A DNA stretch of 64,000 bases, taken from contig NC_058417.1 in the NCBI RefSeq assembly GCF_002201575.2, forward strand, positions 53,116,422 to 53,180,421. Reading direction: 5' to 3'. Of this stretch, positions 33,929-45,900 are shown piece after piece. How positions within the stretch are numbered: the first letter of the stretch is position 1; each line of letters opens with the position of its first letter. Under the pieces are notes generated by a model. It was not told where the DNA came from, did no database searches, and saw nothing but the letters and a program-made list of their open reading frames with translations. Source of the DNA: Neomonachus schauinslandi (taxonomy: Eukaryota > Chordata > Mammalia > Carnivora > Phocidae). The translations under genes were made by a program, and so were the position numbers.

Positions 33929-36900
33929 ATGTGCTTTATACATAAAAAGGAATATTTATATATTTATATATATATATATGTGCTTTATACATAAAAAGTA
34001 ATATTATTTTACCCCCCAAAACCAATTTTCACCCCCTTGGAGGTGAAGGTGCCCCCATGGAGAATGCATGGGCTGGAAGGATGGGAGAGACCACTGGATA
34101 TGTCTTGTCCCTACCAGCCTCCATCTCAGTCCTGGTCAGGCTGCAGGGACCTCCCTAAGAACTCCCGATGTGTCCCCCTCAGATCATGGAGCACTGCATC
34201 AAGCAGAATAATGCCATTGACATCTACGAGGAGTATTTTGATGACGAGGATGCGGTGGAGGTGACAGAGGAGGCCCCTTCAGCTAAAACCATCAATGTTT
34301 TCAGGTACCTCTCTAGCTAGGCACGTGTCTGGCCGATCTTTGTCACCCCTCTGGGTGTGTGCTTCCAAAGGTCACTCCTTGCTGATCACCCCATGCCGTG
34401 GGTACAAAGTCCTCTGTGCTCCAAACTTGGTAAGGAGCAGAGCAATAGAACACCCAGCAGCCAACTGGTCCTTACCTTGGGGGTGGTCTGGTTGATGGAA
34501 GAGGAGGACAGACTCAAGGGAAAGACTAAGGGAATTTGCGAAGCTGTGTGCAAGCCGGGTCGATTCATGCAGGGCAGAATGAGTACAAAGTACGGGACAT
34601 CCGTGACCCAGCAGCACTGTGGGCAAACAGGACCCCCATCCACACTCACGGGAGTGTACCTGGTAATAACCTCCAAGGACAGAGTTTGACAACAGGACTT
34701 TCTCCCATAGATACATGTGTGTGTGGAATCACTGTGTGTGTGGACATTCACTGCAGCAGGGCATGGGCTAGCCAAAGACCGGAAGCAAGATGAATCCATC
34801 CGTAGGGGACTGCTTTTAGCAATTCTGGTAGGCCCACACAGTGGAATACCACGCAGCTGTCAGAATGAAGGAGGAGACAGCCCCTTCTGGGACAAGATTT
34901 ACTTTGTGAAACCAAACAAGGTGCAGAACAGTATGTAGGGTAGCACTATTTTTTGTTTAAAAATAATATATATATGTACCTATGATTTTGGAAGTGGTTA
35001 GCCTCAAATGCCAACCCTGGGGGATTCATTGGGCTACCATGACCCACTGAGGGTCCTGGGAAGTACGTGACCGCGTCCCAGCACAACCAGGAAGGACCCT
35101 TTTGTGATCCAGGGCTGAGTCACGGTGTGCAGAGCAGGACCAAGGGCTTCGAGGAGAAGGGGCCAGGGCGGGGTGGGGGGGCTGCCCTCCCTGCTGAGGT
35201 CTGATCTTCCGTAGGGATACCTTAGCAGGATGATGGGTTGGACATCATCCTGTCCAACCTCTGCGTTTGACAGATGAGGGGACTGACCCCAGGCAGGGGA
35301 TGGTGCTCAGGACACACAGTGGGTGGGCGACCCAATCAAGGATGGGACTCTGGTCTTCTGGATCCCAGCCTGCACTCTTCTCACTCTAACAGTGCTCCCA
35401 GGGGAGGAGTGAAGTGGAAGAATCGGGGGTGAGAAAGTTACGTGGCTTCCCACTTTCCTGCATTCCTTCTGATTACTTCAAGGACAAAGTCTCAGTTTGG
35501 GCCTTTTCTACTTCTTGCTCATTCCCCTTCCTCTCTTTTTTTTTTTTTTTTAATTAAGAGTTTATTTTTCAGAGCAGTTTGAGGCCCACAGCGAAACTGA
35601 TTAGAAAGTACAGAGAGTTCCCACACGCCCCCTCCACCCCACACCCCCACAGCCTCCCCACCATCAACACCCCGGCCCGGGTGGGGACTTTGTCATACCG
35701 TCGTGAGCCAGCGTTCTGATACTGCACCATAACCTGGGAGGCTTATAGACAACAGAAGTTTCTTTCTCACCATTCTGGAGGCCAGAGGTCCCAGCTCAGG
35801 GTGGTTGGGTTCTGCGTCCAGTGAAGACCCACTTTCTGGTTCACAGGCGTCCATTTTCTCACTGTGAACTCACAAAGCCGAAGGGGTGAGGGAGCTCTCT
35901 GGAGCCCTCTATCAGGCGCTAATCCCATTCTGAATGGCTCAGGACCGAATCACCTCCCACCGCCACCCCCTAATACCATCACATTGGAGATGAGATTTCA
36001 ACATATGAATCTGGGGGCACAACGGTCAGCCTGTGGCACTCCCAAATCCACAGTTTACATTGGGGCTCACTCCGTGTGTTGTACACTCCGTGGGTTTTGA
36101 CAAATGTATCATACAGAATAGTTTCACTGCCCTCAAAGTCCCGTGCTCCACCTTTTCATCCCTCCCTACCCCCAGACCCTCGGCCAACGCTTGATCTCTT
36201 TACTGTCTCCATGCTTTTGCCTTTTCCAGAATGTCACATAGTTGGAATCATACAGTATGTGGCCTTTTACAGACCGGTTTCCTTCGCTTAATGATGTGCG
36301 TTGCGTTTCCACCCTGTCTTTCCGTGGCTCAATAGCTCATTTTTTTTTAATGCTGAATAATATTCCCATGTCTGGATGGACCCCAGCTTATTTATCCATT
36401 CACCTGCTGAAGGATGTCTTGGTTGGTTCCAAGTCTGGGCGATTATGAACAAAGCTGCTGGGAACATTCATGTGCAATATGTTGTGCGGACAAGAGTTTG
36501 CAATTCTTTTGGGCAAATGCCAAGGAGCAGGATTTCTGGAATTCTCCACTTTCCCTTTAATTTCAATAGCAATGGGAAATCAGGCCTCAGGCTCAAAACT
36601 TTCAGCAAATGAAAATATCGGACTGGAATTTAATATTTTTTATTTCCATGGGTTTAGTGTTTATCATTGCCTTCTGTTTATGGCTGGCTAGAGTGGATTT
36701 TTGACTAAGGGAGTCCTCTAAACTTTGTTCTTAAAATAAATTTCTCTGTGGGGTGTCTGGGTGGCTCAGATGATTGAGCATCCGACTCTTGGTTTTAGCT
36801 CAGGTCGTGATCTCAGGGTTGCGAGATCAAGCCCCGTGTCGGGCTCTGCACTGAGCATGGAGCCTGCTTAGGATTCTCTCTCTCTCCCTCTCCCCCGTCC

Positions 36901-39900
36901 CCTGCTCTCTCTCTCTCTCTCTAAAAAGAAAGAAAAGAAAGTTTTCATAAAGAAATAATTGAGTAAATCAGGGGTGAAGAGGTGTGGGGAGACTTCCACT
37001 CCATTCCAGTCTTCTGCCCTCTTGCTCTCCGGTGAAGGGATCCCCAGGAGATCAAGCGGTCAGCCACACACCTCTCCTGGCACCCTGATGGCAACAGAAA
37101 GTTGGCGGTGGCATATTCTTGCTTGAATTTTCAACGGGCGCCTGAGGGCATGAGCCACGAATCGTACATCTGGGACCTGGGTGAGGAGCAGAGCGGTCCG
37201 GGTGGCCGGGAAAGCTGAGGGGGCAGGGGAGAGGCTTGCAGAGCACAGGAGTGGAAGGTAGAAGCCACAGGCGGGGGGGGATTCTCACAGGGCTGGTCCC
37301 TCATAGGGAGGGACCAAGGACCCCAGGAAGCCGCTCATCCCTTCCCTGTCTGGGTTCAAGCACAGCCAAATGGGAACCATATCAGAAGCAGGAAATTCCC
37401 TTCATTTCCAGATCCTTGATCAGGGCATTCAAGACCAGACCCCACCAAATCCCAGTTCAGACAGACTCACCGCTGTCCCAACTTTCCTGGCATTTGTCCT
37501 TCACCCATGGCCCGGAGGGGCAGTGTGTCCACTTGGGAGCACACACCCTTGTTGACAGAAGCACTCACTCTAAGAGCGAGAGCCTGGCAGGGAGCCGGCG
37601 ATGGGGCTGCATGCTGTCAGATGTCCCTTCACTGTCACCAGTGGGAAAATAAACATTAGTCATTACGAGTAGGTGTATGTGCCAAGCTCAGAACTGAGCA
37701 CATGATGCTCTTGAGCAGCCCAACAAATGCTTACAGCAACCCTGGGGGGTGGACTCCATCATTAGCCCCCCTATACAGACAAAGAAACTGACTTGGGGAA
37801 GTCAGGGAGAGTTGGCTTTATGTAAAAACCTTGTGGTCTAACCTGGTTTCCTACCAAACCCGAAAAATGGACGCACACACACACACACATTCCTGATTAC
37901 CAGAAATAAAACCACTAGAAGAGCCCCTAGGGTAAAGAGTGCCAGATTCTGGTCACCAAGGCCTAGAGGTTGCAGCCTGGAGAAAGACAGGAGGGGCTTC
38001 CAGGCTTCCCCCGACCCCCAACGCCCGCCACTTCCCACCGCCTACCTCTAGAAGGGTTAAACTGTTTGACCCTGTCCTTTGCTTTCTAGGCCCAGTGGGA
38101 CCATTTTTTGTTTGTTTGTTTTATAGAAAACCCCAACAGGCCTGAAATTGTCCTGAAGCCATCTTCTTCTCTTGTCACCTTGGAGTACAACCCCAAAGAT
38201 TCCCACGTGCTTCTGGGAGGCTGCTACAATGGGCAGCTTGGTAAGCAGGGGACCGGGGCTTCAGCGGGAGCCCGCCCAGCCCCCGCCGCTGTCCACCAGG
38301 CCCACATGCCTGCCCGGGGCCTCCCGCGGGGCACAAAGGGAGGTGGGGACTTCCCACAGCGGATGAACTCCAGACATCCGGGCAAGTAGGATTTTGCTGA
38401 TAGCTCAGCTGCGTCTCCAGTTGTAAGAGTTCAAGTCAGTCTGAAACCAGTTCAGAATAAAAAGTTTTAAGAAAATTATAGGTCAAGGGCGCCTGGGTGG
38501 CTCAGTTGGTTAAGCGACTGCCTTCAGCTCAGGTCATGATCCTGGAGTCCCAGGATCGAGTCCCGCATCGGGCTCCCTGCTCGGCAGGGAGTCTGCTTCT
38601 CCCTCTGGCCCTCCCCGCTCTCATGCTCTCTCTATCTCATTCTCTCTCTCAAATAAATAAATAAATAAAATCTTTAAAAAAAAAAAAAAGAAAATTATAG
38701 GTCAAGCATAAAGTCAAGGAGCATTTACTGCCCACCTGCCTCCAGCTGGGATAGAGTACCTGGGGGCAAAGGGATAATGAGACCCGTGAGGAGCTCCGTC
38801 TCCGGAGAGGCAGGTGGAGACTCCTGTACAGAGATGGATGTGAGCGATTCCTGCCATGCACAATGAGTGGGGACGTGTTCCCGCCTCCTCTGATGATCGG
38901 GAGCATTTGGTACTAATTCTTTAAATGTTCAGTAGAATTCACCAGGGAGGCCATCTGGTCCTTCCCTATTGGAAGTTAAAAATTGCTAATGCTACCTCTT
39001 TTTTAAAAAAATTTATTTATTTAGAGAGCACGAGCTGGGACAGGGGCAGAGGGAGAGGGAGAGAGAGAATCTCAAGGAGACTCTGCACCGAGCACAGGGC
39101 CAACCCAGGGCTTGATCTCACGACCCTGAGGTCATGACCTGAGCCAAAATCAAGAGTCGGAGGCTAAGTCGACTGAGCCACCCAAGTGCCCCTCTAATGC
39201 AACCTCTTTATTTGTTCTAGATTGCTTCATACTTTCTATGTCTTCTTGAATCAGTTTTGGTAGTTCCATTCCCCTCTCTTTCTGTTTCTCAGACAGATCA
39301 TCTCGATGACCTACCTCCAGCTCAGGGGGTCTTCTGCCTGCTCAAGTCCGTTGCCCTGAACTGAATTTTCATTTCAGTGAACATATTTTTCAACTCCAGA
39401 ATTTCTATTTTGTTCTTCCTTTTAAAAATAATTCCTGTCTCTTGCGGCGCCTGGGTGGCTCAGTCATGAAGTGTCCAACTCTTGATTTCAGCTCAGGTCA
39501 TGATCTCAGGGTCGTGGGATTGAGCCCCACATTAGGCTCCATGCTGAGCGTGGAGTCTTCTTGGATTCTCTCTCTCCCTCTGCCCCTCCCCTGCTCATGC
39601 TCTCTCTCTCTGATAATAATAATAATAATAATTCCTGTCTCCTTATTGATATTTTTTATTTAACAAGGTATCACTCTCATACTTTACTTCTTTAGATATG
39701 GTTTCCTGTAGTTCTTTGAACATCTTTAAAATCAGTGACGTAAAGTCTTTGTCCAGTAAGTCCAACAGCTGGGCTTCCTTGGGGTCAGTCTCTGTTTATT
39801 GCCTTTTAGCCTGTGTATAGGCCGTATTTTCTCATTTCTTTGTGTATCTTGTAACTTTTTTTTGTTGGAAATTGCTCTCTTTACATAATATAAAGTGACA

Positions 39901-42900
39901 GCTTTGGAAATCAGATGCTTATACTTGCACAGGGTTTGTTTTCGTTGCTATTTGTTGGAGTGGTTCATTTCTTCAGTGAATTTCCTGAACCAATTCTGTG
40001 AAGTCTGTACCCTATCGTGTGTGGCCGCCACGGTCTCTGCTTGGTTCGCTTAGTGGCTGGACAGGGATTTCCTTAAGCACCTGCAGCCAACCAGTCTTTG
40101 CTGAGAACCCATGGGTGCCTGTTTGAGCATGCCTGCAACACTCAGCCAGGCAGCTGTCAGCCCCACCTGAGCCTCTGTGCAGAGCCTCGGGGTCAGCCAG
40201 AGGCAGGGGCTTAGGACCTCCTCTATTCTTTCCTGAGCGTGTGCATGGCTCTGGGCACGCACACAGCCCCACCCAGGCAGGTGGAATATGTCGGAGCTTT
40301 TCAAAGCCCTGATGGACATCTTGTTCTCCAGGTTTGCCTTTTAAGCTTTGTGGTTAGTTTGCTATTTGCCCACCTGTTACCCACCACTTCAGGAAGCTGC
40401 ACAGTTAATCAGTTGCCTATAATTATCATCATTTTCAAGAGTTGCCTCCATAATAAGACTTTTTTTTCACTCAGCAAGCTCCAAGTCAGGTGGAATACAG
40501 ACAACTTGCAGGGGAACCATCAAACAGGTCGGATAGTCACCCGTTCTTTGGACAGGAGACTCTGAATGAGCTCCGGCCACATTACCCCTCCTGTGGCTGC
40601 CAGGCTGCAGGTTTTCACCAGGAAGATAAAATGTTATTATTATTTTTTTTTTTTTGAGGCTGCCGTGGGACTTGGAGAGTGTGGGGTCTTAACTAAGGCA
40701 AGTTAAAAAAGCCACAAAACTCACTGTCCTTACTAACATTCAGCTTTCTCCTAAACACTCTCTGGATGATGGCAAGATTTTGGCTAATTTGTTCTGAAAA
40801 AGTTGACTGACGATTGTTGCTGGTTTTCTCATTGCTTTTATGGAGGAGATTTTCAGAGGTCCTTAGTCTGCTGATTTTGCTGATGGAACACCTAGAAAAC
40901 TGGTTTTTGGATCCCTGGAGAGCCTGGAAGGAAGCTGCCCACATGGGCCCTGCTCACCTGCCCGCCCTCCACCTCTGGCCCCCAGGCAGCAGACACTCAG
41001 CCTCCGTGGCTGCACCCCAGGCCTGACTTGACCTTGGGCTTGAAAAGGGCCCCCTACCCTCCTACCTTCACATGTTCTCTTCCTTCCCCTTCTTCCTCCC
41101 AGAGTAGGAGCCGGATGGCAGGGAAACTTCTTAGACACTCTTCTGAGGCCTCTGAGCCTCTTTCTCAGACCTGCCGCCTCCTCCCCGGGAACAGACACGG
41201 GTTCCCACAAGTCTCCTGCCAAATTACCTGGTGCCAGGGCTCTAGAAGATGAGCGGAGCCACTGTGCATGATTTATTCAGGAGTCTTGCCTTGCTCATTA
41301 TTCATAACCCCTTTCAGGGCTTTTCACGCTAGATGAGAGCAGCTCTGGGGCTCGGCTGCTGGGGGAGCCCCCCTCCCGAGCGCTGCTCTGCCCAGGCAGA
41401 GCAAGCTTAGCTAAGAAAGCCCATATCTGGGCCAGGCCAGCCCAGGGGCAAATGCTTTGGACTTCGATTCCTGAAATCAAAACATGGATCATGTTTTTTG
41501 TTGCTTTCCTAGAAATAGCTCTGTGTAAGAGAGTGGGTCCTTGCTGCACACTCGTGGCAAAGTGAGAACGAAATCTGTCAAGACAGGAACTAGAGAAGTT
41601 TTGAGGCTTTCTTGGTAAAGCAGCAGAGCTGAGGCCCCAGTAATGAGTGTGAGTAAAGGGTCTGTGAGCTGCATTCCCATCTCCCAGTGGGGACAGCCAA
41701 GGTGCAGAGGATAAAAGGGAAGGAGTTTATGTAGCAGGAGAGATTTGCCTCAGTGTTCTTACTTTCAGGAGCCTTTCTCTGGGGTAGAGACACTCTTCTC
41801 TCTGGCTGGCCCACCACCCCCAACCTAGGCTCATCTTCAGTCCGTGCTCCTTCTCACTCCTTCCAGGAAGCTTGCCCTGACCACCCCCACGTGTCCCTCA
41901 CCAGAGCAATCCCAGCACGAGCTCTGCTTGCCCGTCCCCCTTCCTGCCTCTCAGGGACAGGGACGCTCTTATTCCCAGAGGCGTCCCAAGGGTCTAGTGT
42001 AGTGCTCAACACATGGTAGGGGCTCAACAGAAATGAGTGAAGCTTGCACTCTGGGAGTCTTCCCACAGAGATTGTGTGGGAACTTCAGGGGTCGGTAGGA
42101 AACTCAGGCAGGTTGCGAACGAGCCCTGATTCTAAAAAACCACACACCTGCCAAACCAAGAGAAGCAGCATCCCTCCGTCGCCTGCTCCCTGCACCAGGG
42201 AAGGGAGCCTGGACTTCCATTCACCTTTCCCTTATTTCCCCCCCCGCTAGCCTGTTGGGACACCCGCAAGGGCAGCCTGGTGGCGGAGGTGTCCACCATT
42301 GAGTTCAGCCATCGAGACCCTGTGTATGGTTCCATCTGGCTGCAATCGAAGACGGGCACTGAGTGCTTCTCGGCATCCACAGACGGGCAGGTACCGGCCA
42401 GCCACTGTGGAGGGCAGAGTTGTGGGGAACAGTGACACTTCCCTGGTTCCCCTTCAGAATCCCCGGGAGGACGTTTCCTTTTTGCATTTTATTTTAAAAT
42501 TGAGGAGTAGGTAATACGTGCACATGGAACAAAATCCAAAAGGTACACAAAGGCAGACAGGGAAACACCTTCCTCCCACATCTGCCCACAAGCCTCCCAG
42601 CCCCCCTCCCCATAGGCGCCCACCTGCATCAGCTTCTTACGGCTACCTTCAGGGATAGTCTCCGTATACAGGAGCAAATACATCCGTCTTCTTCACTCCC
42701 TTTCTGCACACCTTACACCTAGGTAAATATCTGCACTTGATATTTTCATTTAGTATATCTTGAAGATGGTTTCATATTTCATAAAACACTGCCCTGTGCC
42801 TGTCAAGAACTGCATTAGGGGGGCGCCTGGGTGGCTCAGTCGCTTAAGCGTCCGACTCTTGATCTCAGTTCAGGTCTTGATCTCAGGGTCATGAGTTTGA

Positions 42901-45900
42901 GCCCCGCGTGGGGCTCCACACTGGGCATGGAGCCTACTTAAAAAAAAAAAAAAAGAACTGCATTGGGTAAGCCATAATTTATTTAAATGGATCTCAATAT
43001 GTTGTCATTCTAAGAATAATGTTGCAAGCAGTGTATTTGTATATGGGTTTTTGCACACGTGTGAAGGCACATCTATACCATACGGTGGGATTTCTGGATC
43101 AAAGCATATGGGGCATATACAACATTGCTATATATTGCCATATTGTGGGGAGGCTTTAAGAGTTCAGATTCCAGAGCCCACATTTGGCGATTTTGATGCA
43201 GTAGGCCTGGAGCGAGGCCCCAGCATCTGGATTTTATGAAGCTTGCCCATAACCCTAGTGATCGGCCAGGTTTGAGACTGTGGGCCAGAGCAGTGGTTCT
43301 CCAAAGTGTGTTTGTCGTGCAGGTCACTGGGCACCTCTAACACCCACCCCTTTGGCTCCAGTGATTGGCCCCAGGAGGGTGGTGGGGGTAAGGAAGGCAA
43401 AAGCCAGGAGAATCGAAGGACCTCCAGTCTCACAGTTGCCCCGTCCTACCATCAGGTCATGTGGTGGGATATCCGAAAGATGAGCGAACCCACCGAGGTG
43501 GTGATCCTGGACATTACCAGAAAGGAGCAGTTGGAGAGCGCCTTGGGGGCCATCTCCTTGGAGTTCGAGTCTACTTTGGTGAGTGTCCCCAGCTCTCCCT
43601 TTGCCAGCTTTCCATCGCTGGGGCAGCCAGAGCCGAGGGCAGGGCAGGCCAGGACTACAGAGTGCACCAGGCAGCTCCTGGTGGAGGGCCAGCCCCACTG
43701 CGGTCCTCCTGGACGTGTGTGGTGTTTCCAAGGACTCTCCAGCAGGGGGCAGCAGAGCTGCTTGCAGAAAGAAGCCGCACCATCTCCTTCCCACAGTCAC
43801 CGCTTGGCTAGTGGCTGCGCTGAGCGGAAGGCAAGCTTTTGCAGAGGACAGGATTCCGGAAAGGCCCCATTCTGTGGGAAGAGCCCTGCCCAGGACCAAC
43901 ATGGAGAGGACAGGCTCTGTCCCTGCCTCGTGTGGGTCGCTTCACTTTCTGAAGGGCAGGAAGAGATGTTGGAGAAGAAAATGAGGTCAGAGGAGGCTCC
44001 TTGGAAAACCCAGAGCACAGGCACAGTCAGAGCATTTAGCGACGGGAAGGAACAGTAAAGAAATATCAAAGCTGAGCAGTAATGTGAATGTGTCAGAGGA
44101 CGGAAGCTTCTAGAAGCAGCAAATGAAGACACCCTCCCTCCAAAGCAAGAAGACAACTTTCCCAGATGACTCTTGCCTTGGGCTGGTTCCTGGTTTATGT
44201 CTCGCTGAAGCCCAGGCCTGACTCCTCTCCCCGCCACCCCCCCCACCCCTCCCTGGGGAATTATCCCTTGTTTGCTTTCAGGTCATGTGACATCATTCCC
44301 GGGCCCTTGGGAGGTGGAGGTGCCCTGGCCTCACCCCTGTGCGGGAGTCCTCACTGAAGGCTGGGGAACCAATGCTGGTGACGTGAGGTGGAAGACAATC
44401 GAACTGGCCCTCACCCCTGGGCGTGGTAGTCAGGGTGGAGAGGACGCAGAGAAGCATTCTGTCCTGAAATCAGAGACGACTAGGGCAGGTGCTGGATGTG
44501 GTCACCGTGCAGCCACTAGTCCCCGGCTCTCCCACACCCGTGACTGAGCGCAGGCTGTGTGCTGGACACTAGTAACTGTCTTGCGTGATGAGCTTGCATA
44601 ATCACACACGACCATCTTGTGAGGTGATGTTATTATCCCTACTTTCCAGCTAAACAGATGAACCTTAGTGTGGTAAGTCGTGCTCTCTAGAACACGGGGC
44701 GACCGGGGCTCACACCCAGGACTCCGACTCCAGGCCCAGGCTCGCCAGGCCAACCCCACCAAGAAGTCTGAGGCTGGAGGAGGCTGGAGGCATGGCGGGC
44801 CCTCCGGATCTGGGTATTTCTGCCTGTTACTAGCTTGCAGGAGCCCTGCGGTTTACTTCGTCACTCACCCACTCTTCTGGGCCTTTCAAGCTGTGTCTCT
44901 TCACTTTTCTTTGACCCCCAACCTGGAGTCCAGTTGTTTCTTTTCTTTCTTTTTTTTTTTTTAAGATTTTATTTATTTATTTATTTATTTGAGAGAGAGA
45001 GTGCGCGCATGTGCACGTGAGTGGAAGAAGAAGCAAAGGGAGAGAGAGAGAGAGAGAGAATCTCAAGCAGACTCCCCGCTGAGCACGGAGCCCCATGCGG
45101 GACTCGATCTCACGACCCTGAGATCATGACCTGAGCCGAAATCAAGAGTTGGACACTTAACTGACTGAGCCCCCGGGCGCCCCTGTGCTTCTTTTGTAAA
45201 GCCATTTCTTTCCTTTCTAAAGCCAAATGATATTCCACTGTATGTACAGAGCACATTTTGTGCATCCCTCCAATGTCACTGGGGTTGGGACGCTTGAGTT
45301 GCTTTTACCTCTTCGCTGCTGTGAACAAAGCTGCCATGAACAGGGGTGTACAGCACGGCCCAGTTTTGCGGAGAGTGGCTGGAGGCTGGGTGAGGGGCTT
45401 TCTAGACTCATGCTTTATACTATTTATTCTTTCAGTCATTCACTTTATCTGTAAACACTCAGGATCTTTATGGCTAAATGTCTAGTGGACACAATTGTGC
45501 TATATGAAGAGGTGTTCATCATGAGGCTGCTGCTGAGTCTCTCCAGGGACTAGAAGAGTCAAGAGTGCTTCATTAAGATGGGGCCCTTGAGCAGGTTCTA
45601 GAGGCGGGTGGGGTCTGATGAAGCCAGGACAGGCGGGGGCAGCTCCTTAGGAAGGGCTGGGGAACAGCATGAGCGGAGGCTTAAACCAAAGGCCCTCCCA
45701 GCACCATCAGACCCCTCCGCCCTGGCCCCAGAAGGCTGCTCACCATGACAGTGAAGCCCCGAGCTGACGTTTCATGGCACCTTCCACTCCTGTGTCGCCC
45801 CCTCCACAGCCAACCAAGTTCATGGTGGGCACCGAGCAGGGCATTGTCATCTCTTGCAACCGCAAGGCCAAGACGTCAGCTGAGAAGATCGTGTGCACCT

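Larger units (their letters stand above)
34305..37037 (+). other. DNAI2: DNAI2 intron 4
   Basis: A 2.7 kb intron with an L1M-like piece (about 34680-34985), a MIR reverse piece (about 35225-35400), a reverse L1 interrupted by another old repeat (35553-36540) and a CAN-SINE (about 36752-36940). Confidence 0.65.
38241..42250 (+). other. DNAI2: DNAI2 intron 6
   Basis: A 4.0 kb intron with three CAN-SINEs in alternating orientation, L1-like AT-rich sequence around the third (about 39205-40010) and an L2-like segment (about 41805-42045). The stretch 40560-41780 shows no repeat or exon I can name. Confidence 0.6.
42391..43455 (+). other. DNAI2: DNAI2 intron 7
   Basis: A 1.07 kb intron: old LINE-like sequence (about 42490-43120) split by a short CAN-SINE (42817-42952), then an hAT-like piece (about 43155-43375) reaching to within 80 bases of exon 8. 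Confidence 0.6.

Noticed and set aside
43306..44058. 250-codon + frame around DNAI2 exon 8
   Set aside because: It is exon 8 plus intron readthrough on both sides; the conserved residues are confined to 43456-43578.
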